Assembly (NCBI GenBank): GCA_046155815.1
Contig: JBJXFY010000163.1
Span: forward strand, 1-21,403
Reading direction: 5' to 3'
Source: JBJXFY01 sp046155815
GTDB lineage: Bacteria; Verrucomicrobiota; Verrucomicrobiia; Limisphaerales; CAIMTB01
DNA length: 21,403 nt
The notes under the pieces were generated by a model. It saw only the letters and a list, made by a program, of their open reading frames with translations. It made no database searches and was not told where the DNA came from. The translations under genes and the position numbers were made by a program. The number at the start of each line of letters is the position of its first letter. Position 1 is the stretch's first letter. Below are positions 1 through 6,715 of the stretch, one piece after another.

Positions 1-157
1 GAAGGGCCGGCTGGGACTCAAGACCATCGGCGCGACGATTCACCCGTATCCGACACAAGCCGAAGCCATCCGCAGGACCGGCGATCTCTACAACCGCACC
101 CGCCTGACGCCCTTTGTGAAGAAACTCATGCAACGCTGGCTCGCTTGGCAGCGGTGA
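1..157 (+). CDS. C-terminal end of a pyridine nucleotide-disulfide oxidoreductase (mercuric reductase-like), partial
   Basis: Only the last 51 residues are present; the reading frame enters at base 2 and stops at TGA 155-157. The segment reads GLKTIGATIHPYPTQAEAIR and then a basic, tryptophan-containing tail. The HPYPTQAEA stretch is typical of the dimerisation domain that ends FAD-dependent pyridine nucleotide-disulfide oxidoreductases, in particular the mercuric reductase-like branch often annotated simply as FAD-containing oxidoreductase. In this family the C-terminal domain supplies the active-site His to the partner subunit. The FAD, NAD and redox-Cys regions lie outside the window, so substrate cannot be judged. 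The gene ends 24 bp before the DUF5069 gene, whose likely promoter lies across this stop codon. Confidence 0.75.
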   Translation, partial: KGRLGLKTIGATIHPYPTQAEAIRRTGDLYNRTRLTPFVKKLMQRWLAWQR

Positions 158-173
158 TCCTACCCCTTAATAT
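145..173 (+). promoter_or_regulatory. Sigma70-type promoter for the DUF5069 gene
   Basis: TTGGCA at 145-150 and TAATAT at 168-173 are separated by exactly 17 bp, a good match to a housekeeping promoter. The -35 box overlaps the last codons of the upstream oxidoreductase. Transcription would begin near 180, directly at or just before the ATG at 182, so the mRNA would be leaderless or carry about 10 nt if the ATG at 191 is used. This is seen in sequence only; no expression data. Confidence 0.5.
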
Positions 174-181
174 TTGAATAC

Positions 182-643
182 ATGCCAGCCATGAATACTC
201 CAAACGCCCTCGACCTCACCCAACGTCCGCCCGGCAGCCCGCGGGTCCGCTTGGGCGGTTACGCCATGCTCCCACGCGTTCTCGACAAAGCCCGCGCCTC
301 GCTCGTCGGCAAAGCCGGCGACTACAAATACGGCTACCCGATTGACCAGCACTTCTTCGGCTTCGCCGGCGTCGCCCAAGAGGAGTTGTTTGAACAGGTG
401 AAGACGAGCGCCAGCGACTGGGATCTTCTCCTCTGGGTGAACGCCCATGCGAGTCCGAAGCGCGCGCCGCACGAGATCCGCGACTGGTCCGCTTATCTTG
501 AGACGATGCCCATTGGCGATCCCGAGGACTTGGAGTGGTTCTCCGCGCATGTGAGACGCCTCAACCCGGCGCGCACCGATCTGCAGACCACCATGGATTT
601 CCTGGACGCAGACGACCACGCCAGCTTCGGCGGAAGGGCCTGA
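182..643 (+). CDS. DUF5069 domain-containing protein
   Basis: A 153-residue protein of unknown function. The opening DLTQRPPGSPRVRLGGYAMLPR, followed by a DKARA segment and by YPIDQHFFGFAGV, matches the DUF5069 family, small cytoplasmic proteins common in Verrucomicrobia and Planctomycetes. Length is as expected for the family (about 140-150 residues). No signal peptide or membrane segment is visible. A second in-frame ATG at 191 gives a 150-residue product and could be the true start; neither start has a Shine-Dalgarno sequence, and the probable promoter ends only 8 bp before the first ATG. The next gene follows after 40 bp on the same strand and may be cotranscribed. Family recognition is fairly secure, function is not known. 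Confidence 0.8.
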   Translation: MPAMNTPNALDLTQRPPGSPRVRLGGYAMLPRVLDKARASLVGKAGDYKYGYPIDQHFFGFAGVAQEELFEQVKTSASDWDLLLWVNAHASPKRAPHEIRDWSAYLETMPIGDPEDLEWFSAHVRRLNPARTDLQTTMDFLDADDHASFGGRA

Positions 644-683
644 AGCCCGCTCATAATTCTCAACCCTCGATTTTTGAATCCCT

Positions 684-1280
684 ATGGCCGGCCGCTTCCT
701 CGAGACCTATTTCACACCGAAAGTTCTTTCCGCCCAACAGCATTACTTCGGGCGCTCGCAAAGCATCCCACCGCAGCCGGCGGTTGATCCGCTCAGTGAG
801 GAGGAGCGTGTCTTCATCGAGGCCCGCGACTCCTTCTACATGGCGACCGTCAGCGAGAACGGCTGGCCCTACGTTCAGCATCGTGGGGGAAGGCCGGGCT
901 TCCTGCGGGTAGTCAGCCCCACGCAACTCGCCTTTGCTGATTACAAGGGCAACCGCCAGATGCTCTCCACCGGCAACCTTGCCGCCAGCGACCGCGTGGC
1001 ACTGTTCCTCATGGACTATCCGCACCGTGAGCGGCTGAAGATCCTCGGCCATGCCCTCGTGGTGGATGCCCGCCAGCATTTGGAACTTGTTGCAGAGTTT
1101 GCCGAGCCTGAGGCGCGCGGCCTAGTGGAACGCGTGTTCCTCATCGACGTGGTGTCCTTCGATTGGAACTGCCCGAAATACATCACGCCACGCTTCACGG
1201 AGGACCAAGTTCGGGCCGCTGTGGAACCCTTGCAACAGCGAGTCGCGGAGCTCGAGGCATTGGTTGCCGCGCGAGAGTGA
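684..1280 (+). CDS. Pyridoxamine 5'-phosphate oxidase family (FMN-binding) protein
   Basis: A 198-residue cytoplasmic protein. Residues about 45-135 carry the split-barrel flavin fold signature: an ARDSFYMATVSENGWPYVQHRGG strand pair, then LAFADYKGNRQ, a TGNLAASDRVALFLMDY segment and a RLKILGHA strand. Family members bind FMN (some bind F420 or haem) and reduce or oxidise small molecules. This one belongs to the broad PPOX-putative group, not to PdxH itself, which would be a longer match. The C-terminus ends in a short helical, probably coiled-coil stretch (VEPLQQRVAELEALVAARE). The mid-protein segment FDWNCPKYITPRF is also common in this subgroup. It follows the DUF5069 gene by 40 bp in the same direction. 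The physiological substrate cannot be inferred. Confidence 0.82.
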   Translation: MAGRFLETYFTPKVLSAQQHYFGRSQSIPPQPAVDPLSEEERVFIEARDSFYMATVSENGWPYVQHRGGRPGFLRVVSPTQLAFADYKGNRQMLSTGNLAASDRVALFLMDYPHRERLKILGHALVVDARQHLELVAEFAEPEARGLVERVFLIDVVSFDWNCPKYITPRFTEDQVRAAVEPLQQRVAELEALVAARE

Positions 1281-1340
1281 GAAGGGACACTCTGGCCTGC
1301 CGGCGATCCCTCCGTCGGGCGCCCGTGCAGCCAGTGGATT

Positions 1341-1372
1341 GGAACGTTCGGGCCGAATTACCGAAACGTTCC
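1341..1372. repeat. Inverted repeat, 11-bp arms
   Basis: GGAACGTTCGG (1341-1351) faces CCGAAACGTTCC (1361-1372) across a 9-nt loop; the arms pair over 11 bp with a single bulged A. It lies about 60 bp after the PPOX-family stop codon. No T-run follows on either strand, so it is not a standard terminator; it could be a dispersed hairpin or a protein-binding site. Confidence 0.5.
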
Positions 1373-1661
1373 AGCAGGCTCATTTGATCTCCGCGGAAAG
1401 GACGTAGCCTTGCCCGTAGCGGTCCGGATGGAGAGGCGGTACCTGATTCACGCTGTTTCCCCAAGGCGGGCAACCAGCGGTTTCCACCGTGTGGCAGAAC
1501 TCTGTCCTCAACGTCGAAGCAAAGGCCAAGGTCAAGGGACTTGCAGTTCCCACCCAGAAGCAAGCCCTGCGGACAACGGTCCGCTGTGCCCGTCACAACT
1601 ACGCGAGTCGAAGTGTCGTGTGGGGCGCGAGATTTTGGCTGCTCAACCATGGGTACGCCGC

Positions 1662-1667
1662 TATGCT
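1662..1667 (+). promoter_or_regulatory. Candidate -10 box for a leaderless DoxX-like transcript
   Basis: TATGCT at 1662-1667 ends 5 bp before the ATG at 1673, which would put the transcription start at or next to the start codon. There is no good -35 hexamer at 16-18 bp; TTGGCT at 1635-1640 is 21 bp away. Weak support. Confidence 0.2.
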
Positions 1668-1672
1668 AGAAA

Positions 1673-2023
1673 ATGGACAAGCTAGCCATCACATGCCAGG
1701 TCCTGGTTGCTGCATCGATCTTTTTTGTCTGGATCGTGCGCTACCAGAACATCGTGCTTGAATTCAAGCAGTACGGCCTGCCCGACTGGTTGCGGGACTT
1801 GGTTGGCATCCTAAAAATCACGCTTGCGCTGCTGCTGCTGATCGGAATCGAGCGCCAACCTTTCGCAGTGGCCGGTGGGCTCGGGATTGCTGCGCTCATG
1901 GGCTGCGCCTTGGTCACCCATTTGCGCGTGAAGAATCCTGCGCCCAAAATGCTGCCCTCGCTGACCTTGCTGGTTCTCTCCGTGGTCATTGCGGTCATCA
2001 ACTACCGGCTGCTGCGGGGTTGA
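1673..2023 (+). CDS. DoxX-like small membrane protein (first of a tandem pair)
   Basis: A 116-residue inner-membrane protein with four hydrophobic segments at roughly residues 5-23, 43-62, 65-85 and 95-112, the arrangement of the DoxX / DoxX-like family. The EFKQYGLPDWLR stretch after the first helix matches the usual F-x-x-YGLP element of DoxX-like proteins, followed by a helix beginning VGILKITLALLLL. DoxX was named for a thiosulfate:quinone oxidoreductase subunit, but most bacterial members have no established role. A homologue follows immediately (start about 2139). The ATG at 1673 is the first in the frame and fits the helix start. No Shine-Dalgarno sequence is seen. Family fairly sure, function open. 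Confidence 0.75.
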   Translation: MDKLAITCQVLVAASIFFVWIVRYQNIVLEFKQYGLPDWLRDLVGILKITLALLLLIGIERQPFAVAGGLGIAALMGCALVTHLRVKNPAPKMLPSLTLLVLSVVIAVINYRLLRG

Positions 2024-2138
2024 TGATGAGCGGGGCGCTGTTTGGTCCGGGAGGGCCCCGGCGGCATCGGGGCGGTCAGCAGGGGATTGCCGCGGAGCGA
2101 AGTGTGCGCAGGGACATGAATGGTGTAGCCTTCAATTC

Positions 2139-2468
2139 TTGAACGTCGCGCTGATCCTATGCTCGGCCATTTCCTTCCTCGGATACGGCTCGGCCTGCTT
2201 TCTCACGGACCACCTGAAACGGGAATTCGAACGCTACGGCTTTGGTTCGCACCGTGCGCTGATCGGACGACTGCAGTTGTGCGCCGCGCTGGGCTTGCTG
2301 GCCGGCCTGAGCCAACCATGGATCGGGCGCGCCGCGGCGGCCGGCCTCGCCCTGATGATGCTGGCCGCAGTCGGCGTCCGGATCAAGATCAAGGACAGTC
2401 TCCTGCAAACGACCCCGGCACTGTTCTACCTGGTCCTGAATGCCTACCTCAGTCTCGCAGCATTCTGA
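2139..2468 (+). CDS. DoxX-like small membrane protein (second of a tandem pair)
   Basis: The hydrophobic, family-like part begins at NVALILCSAISFLGYGS and continues with HLKREFERYGFGSHR, which aligns with the EFKQYGLPDWLR element of the preceding gene, then three further hydrophobic segments ending LNAYLSLAAF. The frame is open from 1989, but the extra upstream residues are Gly/Arg/Cys-rich and overlap the preceding gene, so I place the start at the TTG at 2139, giving 109 residues, close to the 116 of the first copy. No in-frame ATG lies near this point. The two proteins share layout but only limited identity, so the duplication is old or the pair forms a heteromer. The gene ends 20 bp inside a convergent hypothetical ORF. 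Confidence 0.65.
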   Translation: MNVALILCSAISFLGYGSACFLTDHLKREFERYGFGSHRALIGRLQLCAALGLLAGLSQPWIGRAAAAGLALMMLAAVGVRIKIKDSLLQTTPALFYLVLNAYLSLAAF

Positions 2469-2802
2469 CCAAGCGGCAGGGATCAGTCCTTGATGCCGCT
2501 GGTTCCGCGACGGAAGAGAACTGGATCCGCCGCTCGTACGTCTTCTGAAACACCGCGCCCGCACCTCCACCCGTCCGGTCCGGGTGGCCGAGGATGATGC
2601 CGTCGCTGCCGGAGCGAACGGTGATGTTCAGGACTTTGCCTCCGGCCACGCATTCAATTTCAGGCCACGCATGGGATTGCAGGAAAGGGCTGCGAATCTT
2701 GGCGCGCAGTGCGTTGAACTTCACGTCATTCAGACCCCCCGCCCAAAGGGTCAGTGGGCCCCGCAGCGTCAAGACATCACTCCAGTGATCATTGGATCTC
2801 AT
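2449..2802 (-). CDS. Hypothetical protein
   Basis: I do not recognise this 117-residue frame. It begins MRSNDHWSDVLTLRGPLTLW, has a mixed strand/helix composition (LNDVKFNALRAKIRSPFL, then KVLNITVRSGSDGIILGHPDR) and codon choices that look coding, with mostly G or C in the third position. The frame is open further upstream to 2982, but that extension is Ala/Arg/Pro-rich and runs through a GC palindrome, so I start at the ATG at 2802. The last 20 bp overlap the end of the second DoxX-like gene on the opposite strand. It may be a real small gene, a decayed fragment, or spurious. Confidence 0.35.
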   Translation of the reverse strand: MRSNDHWSDVLTLRGPLTLWAGGLNDVKFNALRAKIRSPFLQSHAWPEIECVAGGKVLNITVRSGSDGIILGHPDRTGGGAGAVFQKTYERRIQFSSVAEPAASRTDPCRLVRMLRD

Positions 2803-3037
2803 GTCCAATGACGTGCCTCGTGACTGGCTGAACCGAGCCACTGCGCCGCGTATAGACACGGCGACGGCGCCCGCGGGCGGGGCCCGGCCCCGCGCCGCCG
2901 CCGCGATTTTGGGCGGTTTCCTAGCTTCGCAGAGCGATCGCCCGACGAGACCTACGAAAGCTCCCACATCGGTGAGGGCCACGTTGCCGTCGCTGGAGCA
3001 GACGATCCGGTATTACGTCCGGGGCGGCGGCGAACGG
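2803..3037. other. Gene-free interval with a GC palindrome
   Basis: I see no convincing gene here. Positions 2870-2910 are an almost pure G/C tract that includes a 17-bp palindrome GCGGGGCCCGGCCCCGC at 2878-2894. It resembles the other GC-rich hairpin elements in this window but is not a clear copy of them. Confidence 0.4.
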
Positions 3038-3163
3038 CTACTTCTTCTTGTTGACAAACTGCTTGGCGACAACCGCCTGCTTCTTTTGCTGGGCGGCGCT
3101 GGTTGCCTTGGACTGTTTCTGCGAGGACTTCTTCTGGTTGTCTTTCGGGGATCGATCACCCAT
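3038..3163 (-). CDS. Small Lys/Gln-rich protein (MGDRSP family), 41 residues
   Basis: The frame encodes 41 residues that open MGDRSPKDNQKKSSQKQSKA and close with AKQFVNKKK and a TAG stop. Proteins with this MGD(R/K)SPK...KKK plan recur as tiny conserved hypotheticals in Verrucomicrobia and Planctomycetes. The product is very basic, lacks hydrophobic segments and is probably disordered; binding to nucleic acid or ribosomes would fit such a composition but is only inference. A purine-rich stretch (GGAAGAAAGA) lies about 10-20 bases before the ATG and is one of the better ribosome-binding candidates in the window. A perfect 8-bp hairpin (3213-3238) lies in its upstream region. The gene sits downstream of the PPDK remnant and its terminator. 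Confidence 0.75.
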   Translation of the reverse strand: MGDRSPKDNQKKSSQKQSKATSAAQQKKQAVVAKQFVNKKK

Positions 3164-3212
3164 GTGTTTGTCTTTCTTCCGTTCGTTGACTCGCCTGCGG
3201 AATCTAAGTTTC

Positions 3213-3238
3213 CCCGCAGGACCCGTGAAACCTGCGGG
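3213..3238. repeat. Hairpin upstream of the small basic protein gene
   Basis: CCCGCAGG (3213-3220) and CCTGCGGG (3231-3238) form a perfect 8-bp stem with a 10-nt loop. It lies 50-75 bp before the ATG of the MGDRSP gene and would be in its leader if transcription starts further upstream. No T-run follows, so a regulatory or dispersed-repeat role is as likely as termination. Confidence 0.4.
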
Positions 3239-3272
3239 CGTCGGCCCGCAATGTAAATGATGGAGGCCAACG

Positions 3273-3299
3273 AAAATCCGCCCTGGTTGCCCGGGGCGG
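3273..3299 (-). terminator. Rho-independent terminator of the PPDK remnant
   Basis: Read on the minus strand, CCGCCC-C-GG, a GCAA tetraloop, then CC-A-GGGCGG form a stem with one mismatch, followed by ATTTTCG. It stands about 50 bp after the stop codon of the PPDK remnant, and its plan (GNRA loop, inner mismatch, short T-run) matches the terminator after the intact PPDK gene at 6595-6630. Confidence 0.6.
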
Positions 3300-3349
3300 C
3301 TTGGCGGGATCGTCAGGCAGGGCTCGCGGGAGCTCGCCCCTCGAGGCAG

Positions 3350-3552
3350 TTACCTCTTCTTCGCCGGCTTGGTGGCGTTGCGCTTCTCGGTCGCGATCTG
3401 TACGGGCCGTACCGACGCCGGTCTGGTCGATGGATGCAAAAGGATTCTTCTTCACGATCTCGTTCTCGGTGCAGGCACCGAGAAAGGAGCCGGAGTCGTC
3501 GCGCGACATTCCGAAGCGGGTCTGCGTGAGGTCGTTGGGGCCGAAGCTAAAG
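3350..3552 (-). pseudogene. Remnant of the 3' end of a pyruvate phosphate dikinase gene
   Basis: On the minus strand, 3552-3412 encodes 47 residues beginning FSFGPNDLTQTRFGMSRDDS and ending ASIDQTGVG. This matches 43 of 47 residues at about 793-839 of the intact PPDK (6716-9463), and 121 of 141 bases. The next ~180 bp of the intact gene, including the catalytic CGEHGG region, are missing. After a frame change the last codons resume (VQIATEKRNATKPAKKR and TAA at 3350-3352), corresponding to 6716-6768. All upstream PPDK sequence is absent. The remnant therefore has a 5' truncation, an internal deletion and a frameshift, and cannot encode an enzyme. Most of the differences are silent, so it descends from a diverged functional gene and is not a recent copy. 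Confidence 0.85.
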
Positions 3553-3578
3553 CGTTCATTCCGACAGGCAGAATCCCC

Positions 3579-3608
3579 TTGCTGAAATTTTCGGCACCAA
3601 CTTATGGT
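3579..3608 (+). promoter_or_regulatory. Candidate promoter of the large beta-repeat gene
   Basis: TTGCTG (3579-3584) and TATGGT (3603-3608) are 18 bp apart. The predicted start of transcription falls at about 3615, on the ATG at 3616, which again implies a leaderless message and would make the upstream ATG at 3604 part of the -10 box. The -35 box is moderate; support is from sequence alone. Confidence 0.3.
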
Positions 3609-3615
3609 TCCATTC

Positions 3616-6525
3616 ATGCAAAAGCCGCCTTGGATTTCGTTTCAAATTATCTGGGGCACACTCTTGTTCATGTTCGCATCCCGAGCCGGAGCGGGCACCT
3701 TTGCCTGGAAGAATCCACCCGTCAGCGGCGACTTCAACGTCGCTGGGAACTGGCAAAACTCCGACGGCGGTGGTGGGTTTCCCGGTGCCGGCGACTTCGC
3801 GATCTTCCGGGACGGTGTCTATACGGTGACCTGCGACGGCGCCACGGCCGGCATGACCGAATTGATCGGTACAGTGACCTTCCAGTTGAACGGCAACTAT
3901 TCGGCCGGCAGCTACATTCAGGGCGGAAATCCCGTGGTGCTGCAAGGAGGAGGGACACTTCAGACCGGCCCCTTCAGCAGCATCGGCGAAGGCAGCATTC
4001 TGGTGAATGGCTCGGGACTCACAATGGACAGCTTCGATTTCGGCACAACCTTCCTTCAGACCAGGATCCGCGGAATCAACGGGGCGAAGATCACATCTTC
4101 AGGCCGGTCCAGCATTCTTCCCCAACCACGGCTCGAGTCCAGCTCCGAGTGGCGTCATACGGGCGCGCTCAATGCGGACAGGTGCTTCATCAGCGGCGGG
4201 TCGCTTCTCGCAGCGGACGAACTTACGGTCCGCGCCGAGCTCGACGCCGGCCGGCTCCAGGCCGGACTTCTCAAGGGCGGCGGGCAGGCAATCAACGGTT
4301 CGACGGTCACCGCCGTCACGGCGTCGCTGAGCGACTGGCTCCTCGAAGGCAGCGGCAATTCCATGAATGTGTCGGGAACGACCCTCCCCGGGCTTGTCTT
4401 TGCCGATGTCAGCATCAAGGCGGGAGCGACGTTTTCCGCCGGAGCCCTGGCTGACAATGCCTGGTATACGGTGGACGGCAGCGGCTCCCAGCTCACGGTC
4501 GCGGGTCTCATCACCTCCGATGGCCCGCAGAAGATCACGATCCAGAAACTCGGCCAGGGCAGCTCCGCATCCCTGAGCAAGGCGTTCGTGATCGTTCGCG
4601 ATGCGGGATCGCTCTTCTCGTTCGCCGACAAGGCCGAGGACTCCACGGTGCAAATCCAGAACGGCGGGCGAATCAACGGCGTCAACTTCATCGGTCCAAG
4701 TGCTCCAACCAACACCGCCGGAGGCTCTATCTCCGGAGCTGGATCAGCCTTGGTGCTGTCGGGAGATCTGGATCTGGGCAGGTTTAGGGAATCGTCGGTG
4801 ACTGTGGACGCCGGCGGGAGGCTGGAGTGTTTCAAAGGCACTCTTGACGGCGGCAAGGTAGGCGGATTTTCCAGCGGCTCCGTGTTCGGGGTCGATTCGT
4901 TCTGGCTCGCCCGAAACGGCCTGGCCGTGGGCAAAACCAAGGGAGTAGCGACCTTGAATCTGGGAGGTGGAGGGCGGGTTGAGGTTCGGGGCCCGGAGAC
5001 AGCCATGGCCCTGGGTCTAGAGTCCGGCAGTGAGGGCAGGATGGACGTAGATGGCGGTTCGCTGCCGGTCCCGTCCGCCTTGGACACCCGGCAGACTGCC
5101 GAGACGGGAGTGGGCGTTGGTGGTAGGGGCTCGCTCAGCGTTCGGAGCCAAGGACGCATTCTTGCCTCGAAGCTCACCGTGGGTGTCAGAGCCGGATCTG
5201 AAGGCACGTTGGACGTGATCGGTGCAGGCACGAGTCTCGAAGGGGGAGACACCCTGGAGATCGGTCGGTTGGGGAGTGGACGGATGACGATCTTTGCGGG
5301 CGGTTTGGCCACCGCGCCGGACGTGCTTGTCGGGTCGAACAACGGAACCAACCTGCTGCGGCTGACGGGCGCGGGGTCCAGGCTGAAAGTCGGAAACGAC
5401 ATGCATGTCGGCGAAGCCGGCGCGGGACGACTGAGCATTGAGCAGGGATCGAGGGTCGAAATGCCCGGCGCTTTGGCCAACGACACCGGGTTTGCCTATT
5501 TGGCCTTTCAGTCCGGCTCGACGGGCCTTGCCACGGTGAGCGGTGCCGGATCGGCTTGGGTGGGCGAGCGCGGTGTCCTGACTGTCGGGACCCGAGGCGT
5601 GGGCACGCTCAACGTGACCAACGGAGGCGAGGTGAATTTCGAACAGATCGCGGTCGGCAGCGGCGCACCCGGTGCTTCGGGAGTGGCCACCATCGCGGGA
5701 GCCGGTTCGGTGATGCGCACGCTCAACTACGTGAGCATCGGAGGCATCACCAAATCGTCCACCGGACCGGGGGAGATCAGCGTGACATCCGGCGGCCAAC
5801 TGCGGGCCGGGTTCAATCTCGATGTCTTCAAACCCGCCACGCTCCGGCTCAATGGAGGTTCAGCCACCGTAGGGCAAGTCAGCGAGGCCGCCATTCTCGG
5901 CACCGTCATCGTGGGCAACCAGGGAAAATTTCGCCTCGGGGGCAAGCTGATGGGCTCTGTGCTGCTGAGACAGGGCGGAGTGTTCCTGCCGGGTTCATCC
6001 CCGGGGAAAGCCACGATTGAGGGCGATCTGACCCTGTCGACGGACTCGTCTCTGGAGCTCGAGCTGGGCGGAACAGATGCCGGTGCCGGCTACGACCAAA
6101 TCGAAGCCACGGGAGCGGTGGCTCTCGCTGGCCATTTGGAGATCGTCTTCCGTGACGGTTTTGCCCCGACCAACGGGCAGGTCTTCGAGTTGGTGAAAGG
6201 GGGCGCGGTCCTGGGCAGTTTCTCGACCGTGGCCGTGAGTGGCCTGGCTCCCGGCTTCACCTATTCGCTTACGATTCCGGGTGGAAACAGGCTGCTCCTT
6301 GCCGCCACGAGCGCGGGGGTGGCCACCACGCAACCCGAACTGGCCATCGTCCGCTCGGGAGGCCCCACCGTAGTGGTTTCCTGGCCCGACTACATCACCG
6401 GCTGGACGCTTCAAAAAGCAGGCGAACTTCCCGCCCTATCTTGGACGCCCGTCACAACGTCGAGCAACACCGTGACGCTGCCGGCTTCCCTTGACACCAG
6501 TTTTTTCCGACTAATCTCGCCGTAA
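3616..6525 (+). CDS. Large secreted Gly/Ser-rich beta-repeat (autotransporter-passenger-like) protein
   Basis: The product has 969 residues (973 if the ATG at 3604 is used). A signal peptide with a hydrophobic core (ISFQIIWGTLLFMFA) and an ASRAGA cleavage site opens the protein. Most of the rest is built of short strands and turns of the type VSGAGSAWVGERGVLTVG and GTLNVTNGGEV, repeated irregularly, the texture of parallel beta-helix passenger domains. Around residues 795-900 there is a PGSSPGKATIEGDLTL element followed by LELELGGTDAGAGYDQI, which normally closes such passengers. No C-terminal beta-barrel follows. Instead the protein ends with an ~60-residue fibronectin/Ig-like tail closing FFRLISP, a style common in large verrucomicrobial exported proteins. 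It is probably a surface or extracellular structural or adhesive protein; no enzymatic domain is seen. It lies between the PPDK remnant and the intact PPDK gene and is transcribed towards the latter. Confidence 0.8.
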   Translation: MQKPPWISFQIIWGTLLFMFASRAGAGTFAWKNPPVSGDFNVAGNWQNSDGGGGFPGAGDFAIFRDGVYTVTCDGATAGMTELIGTVTFQLNGNYSAGSYIQGGNPVVLQGGGTLQTGPFSSIGEGSILVNGSGLTMDSFDFGTTFLQTRIRGINGAKITSSGRSSILPQPRLESSSEWRHTGALNADRCFISGGSLLAADELTVRAELDAGRLQAGLLKGGGQAINGSTVTAVTASLSDWLLEGSGNSMNVSGTTLPGLVFADVSIKAGATFSAGALADNAWYTVDGSGSQLTVAGLITSDGPQKITIQKLGQGSSASLSKAFVIVRDAGSLFSFADKAEDSTVQIQNGGRINGVNFIGPSAPTNTAGGSISGAGSALVLSGDLDLGRFRESSVTVDAGGRLECFKGTLDGGKVGGFSSGSVFGVDSFWLARNGLAVGKTKGVATLNLGGGGRVEVRGPETAMALGLESGSEGRMDVDGGSLPVPSALDTRQTAETGVGVGGRGSLSVRSQGRILASKLTVGVRAGSEGTLDVIGAGTSLEGGDTLEIGRLGSGRMTIFAGGLATAPDVLVGSNNGTNLLRLTGAGSRLKVGNDMHVGEAGAGRLSIEQGSRVEMPGALANDTGFAYLAFQSGSTGLATVSGAGSAWVGERGVLTVGTRGVGTLNVTNGGEVNFEQIAVGSGAPGASGVATIAGAGSVMRTLNYVSIGGITKSSTGPGEISVTSGGQLRAGFNLDVFKPATLRLNGGSATVGQVSEAAILGTVIVGNQGKFRLGGKLMGSVLLRQGGVFLPGSSPGKATIEGDLTLSTDSSLELELGGTDAGAGYDQIEATGAVALAGHLEIVFRDGFAPTNGQVFELVKGGAVLGSFSTVAVSGLAPGFTYSLTIPGGNRLLLAATSAGVATTQPELAIVRSGGPTVVVSWPDYITGWTLQKAGELPALSWTPVTTSSNTVTLPASLDTSFFRLISP

Positions 6526-6594
6526 AGCCATTTTCTGTTCGCTTGGAGTACGCAGTTCCCACCATCGACGCCGAGAGGCAGGAATTGGACGCTT

Positions 6595-6630
6595 CAAACA
6601 AAAGGGCCGCTCCGGTTTCCCGGCGCGGCC
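6595..6630 (-). terminator. Rho-independent terminator of ppdK
   Basis: On the minus strand, GGCCGC-G-CCGG, a GAAA tetraloop, then CCGG-A-GCGGCC form a 10-bp stem with one G/A mismatch, followed by TTTTGTTTG. It lies about 85 bp after the ppdK stop codon. The T-run is only on this strand, so it serves ppdK and not the convergent beta-repeat gene, for which I see no terminator. Confidence 0.8.
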
Positions 6631-6715
6631 AGATGGGCGCTCACCACGAGGGCGAGCTAACCCTGCGTGCTGGACGCCGAAGCGTCCGCACAGGGTCGCC
6701 TTGCGGAGACAAACC

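Larger units (their letters stand above)
1281..1672. other. Gene-free interval of 392 bp
   Basis: No open frame here looks coding: the frames on both strands are Arg/Ser/Pro-rich, overlap one another and match no family I know. The interval holds one clear inverted repeat (1341-1372) and ends in the candidate -10 box of the first DoxX-like gene. It may be degraded coding sequence or a dispersed repeat. Confidence 0.5.

Noticed and set aside
3204..3617. 137-residue minus-strand frame as a real gene
   Set aside because: Only 47 residues match PPDK; the rest is out of frame with the PPDK tail and non-coding in character, so it is treated as a pseudogene.
3616..6525. PEP-CTERM or autotransporter barrel at the end of the beta-repeat protein
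   Set aside because: There is no PEP motif with a hydrophobic segment and basic end, and no barrel-length domain after the repeats.
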